Source of the DNA: Neoscytalidium dimidiatum | Taxonomy: Eukaryota; Ascomycota; Dothideomycetes; Botryosphaeriales; Botryosphaeriaceae | NCBI GenBank assembly: GCA_037367355.1 | Contig: CM074702.1 | Span: 2,852,001 to 2,916,000 of the forward strand | Reading direction: 5' to 3' | Length of the DNA: 64,000 bases | Shown: piece by piece, positions 10,274 through 18,397 of the stretch | Layout: each line of letters starts with the position of its first letter | How positions within the stretch are numbered: position 1 is the first letter of the stretch | The notes under the pieces: generated by a model | What the model saw: the letters and a program-made list of their open reading frames with translations, nothing else | Told to the model about the DNA's origin: nothing | Databases searched by the model: none | Position numbers and translations under genes: made by a program

Positions 10274-12052
10274 ATGAGCGAATCGGTGCCAATCACCAGC
10301 ACCGGAAAAGATGACTTGGTTCCGTATCTGGGTGATCCAGAACTTTTGCCAATTTTGAAAAGTCGCTTCCGTGGGATACGCAAGCAGCTCAAAAGATGCT
10401 GGGACGAACACCAGGGAACTTGCCAAGCAAGACTCCACCTGGGACTATCTGACACTGACATCTACGTTATCGATGTCCAAAAGATGTGCCTCGTCAAGCG
10501 AAAGATATCTGAGACAGGTTATCTAACCGTCAGCTACGTGTGGGGGTCCGTTTCACAGTACCACCTGACCAGGACTCGATTGGAGTCGCTCTGCACTGAA
10601 GGCGGAATCACTAAGGTATTGAACCTGATACCAAGGGTGATCCGTGAATCCATGGACGTGGCCCGCTTGCTTCGAGCACGGTACCTGTGGGTCGATTCGT
10701 TATGCATTGTCCAGGACGACGCAGATGCAAAACATCACCAGATCATGAGCATGGCACACATCTACAACGGTTCTTTCCTTACCATCATCGCCCCTGAGGC
10801 TGTGAATTCCAATTCGAAGCTTCCATGCCTTGAAATGTTCAAGACAAGAATGGACTATGTCAGAAGCGGCGCGAAAAGGCCTCCGTGCACCTACCGAGGC
10901 TTAGCCTCTCACCTCAACTCGTCGAAGTATGGCAGGCGTGCGTGGCCCTACCAGGAACGTCTGCTCTCCTGGCGCTGTCTGTACTCATTCACGGACCAAA
11001 TTGTCCTGCGTTGCAGCAGACGGATCTGGTATTGCGGGCTGTTCAACGGCGAGGAGATCCTGGATCCGCTCGACCGTCTTCTCAATTTCCCCGCAGGCCT
11101 GGATCCGACCAAGGACATAGGCACGAGATTTCGATACGCGACGATGGTGCAACAGTACTCCTACAAGGAACTAACTTACGAATCCGACATCTCTGCAGCA
11201 TTTGCCGGTATTGCCAATGTTCTGGAGAATTGGCATGACTGCGACTTCCGGTTCGGAATCCCCCAAGGGCCAGGACATCTCATGCACGCCTTGATGTGGT
11301 TTCCGGACATTTCTCCAAAAAATAATAACGGGATGCGAAGGAGACTTGCAGGCGAATTTCCAAGCTGGTCATGGATGGGTTGGGCCGGCCCGGTGTGGTT
11401 CCCAATACTAAGACGATCGTATCCTGCATCTGAGGGGCAGACTCTTCTTGACTCCGTGTCTGCTGGCCAAGAAGACATGTTGAAGTGGGAAGAAATGAGC
11501 AGGGATTTCGGCAAGCAAGGACGTCAGCTTAGCCAGCCAACCAATGGAAGGATCCTTCGCCTCGATGTAGACTCTATCTCGCTGGATGCGGTGGAGTCGC
11601 TTGGCACTCATGGGCCCTTCAATCAGCCAAAATTCGTGCTGGGCACTTCTCGTAATATTGATACACTGCCTTTCCACTTGACTCCCCGGCGGGATTGTGC
11701 TGGAGCCTGGGTGATGCGACAGACGAAATTTATCTCCCGTGATGGTAACAGCATGGAATCAACGAAAGTAGTCGGCATTATATTTGGCGTCACTTCCGAC
11801 AACTTGTCTACCATGGCTTCCATCGGGGAAAAGCTTGATATTCTAATACTATCGACAAGCACTACTGTCTGGGACATGTCCCACTTCAGTGGGTTCGATA
11901 ATGTTTTCGGCTTTCATAGGGTGGAGGTAGCGAATTTCATCCTGGTCCGATGGTTAGGAAAAGACTTAGCAGAGAGGGTGGCAGCGGGCAGAATGCTTTC
12001 CTCAACAATGACCACCTGCAAAGTGAGAAGGAAGATTCTCAGTCTGACTTGA
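10274..12052 (+). CDS. HET-domain (heterokaryon incompatibility) protein
   Basis: Intact single-exon gene, 592 aa. The HET domain spans about residues 80-230 and shows its three blocks: YLTVSYVWGS, then ARYLWVDSLCIVQDD with MAHIYNGSFLTIIA, then GRRAWPYQERLLSWR. The late motif FPSWSWMGW (about residue 360) is the usual conserved tail of such proteins. HET domains are TIR-like modules that trigger cell death when genetically different hyphae fuse, or act as effectors of fungal NLR-type receptors. No NACHT, WD40 or ankyrin region is fused here, so the trigger is unknown. The start ATG at 10274 is the first in the frame and leaves about 80 residues before the domain. It stands next to decayed genes of the same general class, so it is the only obviously working member of this stretch. 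Confidence 0.93.
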   Translation: MSESVPITSTGKDDLVPYLGDPELLPILKSRFRGIRKQLKRCWDEHQGTCQARLHLGLSDTDIYVIDVQKMCLVKRKISETGYLTVSYVWGSVSQYHLTRTRLESLCTEGGITKVLNLIPRVIRESMDVARLLRARYLWVDSLCIVQDDADAKHHQIMSMAHIYNGSFLTIIAPEAVNSNSKLPCLEMFKTRMDYVRSGAKRPPCTYRGLASHLNSSKYGRRAWPYQERLLSWRCLYSFTDQIVLRCSRRIWYCGLFNGEEILDPLDRLLNFPAGLDPTKDIGTRFRYATMVQQYSYKELTYESDISAAFAGIANVLENWHDCDFRFGIPQGPGHLMHALMWFPDISPKNNNGMRRRLAGEFPSWSWMGWAGPVWFPILRRSYPASEGQTLLDSVSAGQEDMLKWEEMSRDFGKQGRQLSQPTNGRILRLDVDSISLDAVESLGTHGPFNQPKFVLGTSRNIDTLPFHLTPRRDCAGAWVMRQTKFISRDGNSMESTKVVGIIFGVTSDNLSTMASIGEKLDILILSTSTTVWDMSHFSGFDNVFGFHRVEVANFILVRWLGKDLAERVAAGRMLSSTMTTCKVRRKILSLT

Positions 12053-13690
12053 AAAGGCATTATCCGGGCACTTGGTACTTTCAGGGGGTTGACTATCGTT
12101 CCACACGGGGTTGTTAGTCCAATTCACGCCGTCATCCCTGGACCCGCGCCGGAGACATAGACTACAGCCCTTCGGACCGCTAGTCTCATTATCTCGAAGT
12201 ACGCCCTATACGACCCCTCCATTACCGACAACTTGCAGCTGGATGTACGCCTGATTCCGTCGTTTATGCTGCTATAGGTCGTCTATATCAAAGTCCTCGC
12301 TGTCTAATCCGATAGGCTTGTTGTCTAGCCTCTCTCTGTCTTCCTCATCAATATCAGAACTATTCGAGTTGAGCAATTCATCAAGTGGACCCGCAGCATT
12401 TGTGTCGAGTTCTTCTCCATAGCCTCGTCTATCATCTTAGTCTCGCTCGAGGCCTGCTTTCGTCGACTTCCCTTCCCCGTTCTTCCTTGTCGATGGTTCC
12501 GTCAGTAAAGCTGTCTTTGGGATTGATAGCATAATACGATCAGCCGGCCGCACCAGCTCTTCAATGTCATTCGCAGTGTCGAGATGATTGCTGTCCCTTC
12601 TTAGCGTACCTGGAAGTAATGTGATCGAGGAAGTCTCTTCCGACCCTGCAGTGTCGTACCCGATACCGTCTAGAAACTCATCCCACTTCATATCGTTCCA
12701 GCCCCTTCCGGTCTGCGGGGTTTCGGGGTAGCCGGTAAGGATTTGGGCCGCGGGTGATGCCTAAGCGAGTCTGCAGCAGCCTCTCCAGTGCAGGCAGCTT
12801 CAGCAGCGTGTGATTTTAGGCAACTTGGCCGGCACTTCTCGTGGTGACCATCATCTCGGAGGTTTCGGCGCTCCTGGAAGGATTTAAATTCTTCGAAGTG
12901 GGCGGTTATGCTTTCGCTGGGGAACTTCATCAGCAGCTGGAGATCCGCCCCTGCCTGGCTACTGTGAACCCGGCGAGATTTGGCGAGTGCGTCCACATTG
13001 ATGAGAATGATGAGCAAGCGGGCGACTTTGGAAATCTTCAAGCAGGAGGCGAGTATAAGCCGAAGTGCTGTGAACTCGTTGCGAGCGTTTTGCGGAATGG
13101 TGTGGATGGGTACAGAAAGTGGTGGCAGTGGGCTTGGAGAAAGCTGAGAAGCGGGGTGGGAGGGGGAACAGACAAGAAATCAGCAAGGCTGGCAGCCCAT
13201 AGCTAGGGCGTGGAGCAGTGCGTGGGGATAGAAACCGAGTCGCTTGTTGATGCGGACTTGCAGAGAATGCAGGTAAGCCCCACAGCGCCTAACAGGTCAT
13301 AGATCCGCAGCATAGTTTGCGTGGGTAGTTGAAATAATCATCTGGACGTAGATTTCACGAATCTCGTAAGACATTTACGTCCGGACGACTGCTCCAACCT
13401 TCATGCAAGAGCACCCGCCGATGCTCTGATCAACTTGGACCCGCTAAGGAAGAGAAAAAGCCCGTCGACGGCAAACTCAACAATGTCAATGTTAAAGCTT
13501 CTCTCGTCAGCCAAATCAAGGAAGGTATGTGCGACAGTGACGGCGATTCAGAGACAGACACAGTGGAAGCTGACGTCTTCCTCCAAGAACGAGACGTTCG
13601 ACAACTTCATCAGCAAAATTTCCCATCCAATTTCGGCTTAGAGCCCTGGGTCCAATAGGGAACGTGTCCACCCATCTGGCTCGCAACCCC
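12053..13690. other. Gene-poor stretch
   Basis: No gene I can support. The minus strand holds two moderate open frames: 13041-12688 (117 codons) and 12691-12437 (84 codons). An acidic, Ser/Asp-rich translation continues toward 12290 after a stop (segments such as SNSSDIDEEDRERL). They might be pieces of one decayed gene or mobile element; no domain is recognisable. Confidence 0.35.
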
Positions 13691-14165
13691 GTAATTAGGG
13701 CTAGCACGTCTAGAGGTTCTAGAGGTTCTAGAGGGTCTAGACGTTCCGTATACGCGCGTATACGGACTATCTTTATATAATCGCAATTCTTAAAGTTTAC
13801 CTTAGTGCGTTGTTCGTACTAGCGCTACCGCGTAGTAGCTACTACTATCTACGTATAGAATTTTATTTAATCGTTTAAATTTTACCTTTTTTTTCTTTAT
13901 TAGCGTTAATAGCTATAGAGAGAGAGCTTTAGTAAATTCTACGTATACGGGCTATATAAAAAGGAATAAGTATTTTCTTAAAAATCGTCCGTACGCGCGT
14001 ACGAAATAACTAGACTCTCTAGAAGTACTAGAACCTCTAGAACCTCTAGAATCTCTAGAACCTCTAGAAGCTCTAGAAGCTCTAGAGGCTCTTAGATCGG
14101 GCTAGACTATAAATTAAGGTTATAGTCCCTACGTTCTAACCCGGGTCGGTATAGGGTCGATACGG
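13691..14165. repeat. AT-rich inverted-repeat element with CTAGA-type tandem units
   Basis: The left arm (about 13707-13742) has tandem 9-bp units of the form TCTAGAGGT. The right arm (about 14010-14093) has many copies of the same unit in the opposite orientation (ACCTCTAGA and variants). Just inside each arm lies a GC-rich perfect palindrome: 22 bp at 13745-13766 centred on ACGCGCGT, and 14 bp at 13990-14003 (CGTACGCGCGTACG). Between them is about 220 bp of AT-rich, TpA-rich DNA without open frames. The outer flanks also resemble each other in inverted order (CAACCCCGTA-type and CGGGGTCGACAAC-type). The whole looks like a non-autonomous palindromic or foldback element, possibly mutated by RIP. 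Exact ends and target duplications are not clear. Confidence 0.6.
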
Positions 14166-14884
14166 GGTCGACAACTTAGTGGCTTGGCGCTCGGGGAATT
14201 TTGCTAATGTTGAGCGCAACGTGCCTATAGCAGTGCCCCTGCGAGAGCTGAGCCTTTTGATGAGATTCTCTAGCCTTCACGACGAACTGGCCAGGCGCGT
14301 TGGACGAGACATTCCTGTCCAGAATCCACATCACGCTGATCCTGCCAAAATTTATCTCGGAGATGCTTTTGGAGATCCGGGAGGGCTTTTCCTTCGGGGA
14401 AGGGTTGCTGATGATCAGCAGCTAAAGAGACTGCTCATGCGGATAAGAGACAGATAAAGAGAGAGCCTCTGGACGGGCGTTAGATCCGGAATAACGTCCT
14501 GACCGTGCTGGAACTTGCGGATAGGGACCAAAGGGATGTCTCGACGGAGCATACTGACCAGGGTTTGAAGATTGGCAAAACATTTTCCACAGACATGAAA
14601 GACTCGAACGAGATCAATAATGACGAACGGGCGCAGATGCTAGGTCTTCGAGTGCAGCCGACACTTGACTGCCCGAGTTTCGAATCTCAAAATCTATTCG
14701 CCTGCTGGTGCCCCACCATTGCGTCCTTACGATTCGTAGGATCTCCGAAAGAAAAACCATGATCCCTCGTATTCATGTCCATTTTTGACATTAGATTAAG
14801 TCATTAAGCTACAATACTAACCATAACATCATATCCACACATTGTTCATCACATCAGCGCATTCCGCGGGAAACTGCCCCCCCA
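14166..14884. other. Intergenic with short open frames
   Basis: Two plus-strand frames of 92 (14179-14457) and 85 codons (14505-14762) have no family motifs and no clear gene structure. I do not call either a gene. The 3' flank of the GH3 gene occupies the right end. Confidence 0.35.
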
Positions 14885-16777
14885 TCAACACCTCTCAGGA
14901 TAGCTCAGCCCGTCGCCAAACCTGAACAACGGATCGACAGTATCGAACGGCACGTCCTCCTTCTGCGCCTCGACGGCGTCCATCGAGCGCGGCAGGTCGA
15001 ACGGCAGCTTCCCCTCGGGCCTCCACCCGTCCGTCGCGAAGACGACGTCCAGGAACGCGTCGACGCTGGCGCCGAAGTTGCCCAGCAGCGCCGCCGCGCC
15101 CTCCGCGAGCTCGGGGATGACGGCGGGGCGGTCGAGGTAGATGTCCACGACGGTCCTGCCGGCGGCGGCGATGACGGCGGCGTGCGCGGCCTTCTCGGTC
15201 TCGTTGAAGTCGAGGCGGCCCTGGTGGTAGCCCTGCTCGAAGGGCCCGCCGCGCGCCTCGTACGGGGTGTGCAGGCGGAGGAAGGCGATGTCGGCCTCCT
15301 CGGGCGTGTCGACGACGGTCAGGTTGCGGGCGGCGAGGTGGCTGGCGTCGAAGCCGGAGGCGTAGAACTTGGCGTCCGTGTCGGCGGGCAGCGGGAGGAG
15401 GGCGCCGTCGTTCTTGAGCAGCGTGTGCGCGCGGCGCTGGGTCTCGTTGCCGACGCGGCGGAAGTAGTCGTTGCCGACGACGCGGTCGGCGGCGTCCGGG
15501 TCGACGAAGGGGTTGTCGAAGAGGCCGAGCGCGAACTTCTCGCGGAGCAGGCGGCGCACGGAGGCGTCGAGGCGCGACTCCGGGATGCGGCCCTCGTTGA
15601 CCAGCTGGATCACGAGCTCGGTGCGGATCTCGCCGCCCAGCTGGTCGACGCCGGCGTTGAGGATCTTCTCGACCTTCTCGAGCTCGGACAGGCCCTCGAC
15701 GCCCCACGAGATGGCCTCCATCTGCTCGCCGCGCGCGACGAAGTCGGTGACGAGGCCCCAGTCGCTGACGACGATGCCGTCGAAGCCGAGCTCCTCGCGG
15801 AGCAGGTCGGTGACGATGCCCTTGTTGAAGCCCATGGCGACTTCCTCGTACTTGGTTCCGATGGGGCGGGCGTACGACGGCATCATCTGCCGCGCGCCTG
15901 CCGCGATGGCCGCGCGGAAGGGCTCCAGGTGGTAGTCGAAGTAGCCGCCGGGGTAGACGTTGTCCTTGCCCGTCTCGAAGTGCGAGTCGTTGCCGTTGTG
16001 GCCGGGCCCGCCGCCGGGGAAGTGCTTGGTGACGGTGGTGACGGAGCGGTGGCCGAGAGTGTCGCCCTGGAAGCCCTTGATGTACGCGACGACCAGCGCG
16101 CTGGTCAGGTTCGCGTCCTCGCCGTACGTCTGCCCCGTGCGGGCCCAGCGCGGCTCGGTGGAGAGGTCGATCTGGGGGCTCAGCGCCTCGCGGATGCCTA
16201 CGGCGAGGTACTCTTCGAGTGCGATCTCGCCGAACTTCTGGACCAGGGACGGGTCGCGGAGAGCTGCGAGGCCCAGAGTTTCCGGCCACTGCGAGAAGGA
16301 GCCGACGCCTACGGCGGAGCCGGCGACCTCGGCGAACGAATGGCGCGGATCCGTGGCAATGGTAACAGGGATGCCGAGGCGGGTTTGAAGGGCCAGCTCT
16401 TGGATATTGTTGGCCCAGCGCGCGATGTCGCTGGCCTGGCCGGAAGACTGCAGGTTGAAGTGCGTCATGAGTTTCTGGGTGATGAGCCCGCTCGTGGCGT
16501 AGTTGTCGGTGAAGGTCTCGGTGTCGATAGTGCCGTTGGCGCCCATGGGTATTTGTTTGATGAAGAGCTGGCCGGCCTTTTCCTCGAGAGTCATTCGCTG
16601 GATCAGATCGTCCAGACGCTCATCGATGCAGAGGTTGGGGTTGCGGTAGGGGAGGACGTCATTGCCACTGGTCCGGGGGAGTACCCTTGCGGTGACGATG
16701 GAAGCCGAAGCCAGGGCGACGACGAATATGGAGGTCCATGAGCCTTGCGGCTGGGAGGATGGAAGGGAAGCCCGCAT
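14885..16777 (-). CDS. Secreted glycoside hydrolase family 3
   Basis: Single-exon, 630 aa. It hydrolyses beta-linked glucosides or related sugars outside the cell. An N-terminal hydrophobic stretch (WTSIFVVALASASIVTA, about residues 14-30) fits a signal peptide. The (alpha/beta)8 domain carries the GH3 landmarks LIQRMTLEEKAGQLF, VTKHFPGGGPGHNGNDSH and the nucleophile Asp in GIVVSDWGLV (about residue 338). The second, shorter alpha/beta domain follows from about residue 430, and the protein ends without the C-terminal fibronectin-III domain of large fungal beta-glucosidases. This size and the KHFPGGG form resemble the bacterial-type GH3 branch, where beta-glucosidase, exoglucanase or N-acetylhexosaminidase activities occur. 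The KH(F/S)xxxxxxxxD signature of NagZ-type enzymes is not convincing, so a glucosidase is likelier. Strong GC bias at third codon positions. Flanks are long spacers. Confidence 0.92.
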   Translation of the reverse strand: MRASLPSSQPQGSWTSIFVVALASASIVTARVLPRTSGNDVLPYRNPNLCIDERLDDLIQRMTLEEKAGQLFIKQIPMGANGTIDTETFTDNYATSGLITQKLMTHFNLQSSGQASDIARWANNIQELALQTRLGIPVTIATDPRHSFAEVAGSAVGVGSFSQWPETLGLAALRDPSLVQKFGEIALEEYLAVGIREALSPQIDLSTEPRWARTGQTYGEDANLTSALVVAYIKGFQGDTLGHRSVTTVTKHFPGGGPGHNGNDSHFETGKDNVYPGGYFDYHLEPFRAAIAAGARQMMPSYARPIGTKYEEVAMGFNKGIVTDLLREELGFDGIVVSDWGLVTDFVARGEQMEAISWGVEGLSELEKVEKILNAGVDQLGGEIRTELVIQLVNEGRIPESRLDASVRRLLREKFALGLFDNPFVDPDAADRVVGNDYFRRVGNETQRRAHTLLKNDGALLPLPADTDAKFYASGFDASHLAARNLTVVDTPEEADIAFLRLHTPYEARGGPFEQGYHQGRLDFNETEKAAHAAVIAAAGRTVVDIYLDRPAVIPELAEGAAALLGNFGASVDAFLDVVFATDGWRPEGKLPFDLPRSMDAVEAQKEDVPFDTVDPLFRFGDGLSYPERC

Positions 16778-18397
16778 TTTGGAGATTCGGGGCGGGAGTA
16801 GTCCTACGTGCTGGAGCTCTGCAGAACATCCCGGAAGGCCTTCCGACGATAATACTTATACATTCTTGGGAGTGCCATTTGCGGCAATATTCTCGACCGT
16901 CCGCTTCGGTACTTGGAAAGCTGTGCCGGCAGAGGTCGAATCCGATTCCATTACGGCGGGTACCCGCAGCGTTGGCGAATGGCAGCAGAGTAAACACCGG
17001 CATACGCCGATGGCGAGAGGAGGGCAGGCCGCAGGAGGATCTTCCCCGCATGCCGGTAATGGTGGGGAAACAAGGTTGTGGGCAACTCAAGCGATGCCAA
17101 GAGGTGGAAAGCGGTGCGCACATGATTCAAAAGGTGGGTTTGCAGTGTTGGCGCCAAGAGCGGAGCGAGGAAATGGCCCAGCGGTCAGGCAGAAGTTCGG
17201 CGAGATGGAGGCCGCCGGAGCGTGTAGACGGGCGAAAGACTCTGGCAGACTTCGGAAAAGGGTCGAGTATGAGAGCAAGGTCCGTCCTTGGCAGGTTGGC
17301 AGATGTAATGGTCGACTGCAGCCTCTTGATGCCGCGGAAGCCACACCGAAGATCCCCCGATGTCACTCAACCGTAGCCTCATGTCATTCGACGACGCATC
17401 GGATGTTCCATGATTCTCACGGCGCCCGGCTTTGCATGCGGGACGGCATGCCCTCGCGGCGTCATGTCAGCCTGCATTCGTTTCAATCGACCGTCATGTT
17501 GGCAGGCGCCGGTTAAGTGATTGAGCCGCACGGGGAAGCAAGCTGCACCCCAGACATCCCCACGTTTGTCTGCTCGCGGCCGGGGGAAACGAACCAGATT
17601 TCCGGAAGAACGCCGGCATCGCCCCACGCCCGATCACCGCTACGACCGTTCCTGGCGTGCCGCTACGGACTGCCGGCGGCACATGGTCGGATCCCAACAC
17701 GGGTCGGATGCTCCGTTTCGTATATTGCTCGCCGCCACCGCCGAAGCATCCGCTTTCAATCCGTGGCGTGCTCAGCTTTTACGTTACGGCCGCTGAACAT
17801 AAGCCACTCGCGTCTTGGAAGCTTCGGACCAAGTATTTGTTTCTCCGAACCGTGGACCTGTTGCTTCCGTGAGAAAGGGACCACCAGTCGATTGCGTTTC
17901 CCGCGGATGTTGACACGAGTGTGCATTACTAATCCATCATCAGCGGGCCATCTGACAGATTGTGGTCTGCCCATGACCGCACTCTGAGAGGCTAGTTAAT
18001 TTCCAGAGCTCTTCAGGGTGCTGGCGAACGACTACGAACCAGCTGATTACCTAAGGCCAGGAACATTAGCAAAGGCGTTGGCAACGCGACACACGCGGGA
18101 ACGACATCGAAATTGTGCAACAGAGTGTGACACAGCGCTTTCGGCTTCGACATTCACTGTTCCCAACGCCGATACGTGGCAAAAGGCGTGTCTACCAGGA
18201 CGGAAACCACTGGGCTGACCCGCACGGTCTCTTCAACGAAAAGATGAACGAAAATCCAGAGAAGGGCTGCTGTCATTTCCGACGATAGGCGTGCGGGGAC
18301 TACTCAGAGGAAAAAACACATACCTGTTCGAGCCCTGAAAATACCCGTGCCACTCAGGCTCTCGTGTTTCTTCCATGCTGCTTGGTTTCTAGGACGT
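16778..18397. other. Long intergenic region
   Basis: No gene supported despite several overlapping long frames (for example 16662-17516 plus and 17517-17987 plus). They overlap each other in several frames, have no domain motifs and look like chance frames in GC-rich DNA. The 5' flank of the GH3 gene lies at the left end. Confidence 0.45.

Noticed and set aside
15182..16741. 519-codon plus-strand frame opposite GH3
   Set aside because: Antisense shadow of the GH3 gene; Ala/Val/Glu-rich composition and no motif.
16662..17987. Long plus-strand frames in the spacer after GH3
   Set aside because: They overlap one another in several frames, have no family blocks, and one begins inside the GH3 N-terminus. 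Chance frames in GC-rich DNA.
18325..18345. B-box-like GTTCGAGCCC
   Set aside because: No A-box or cloverleaf upstream; chance match.
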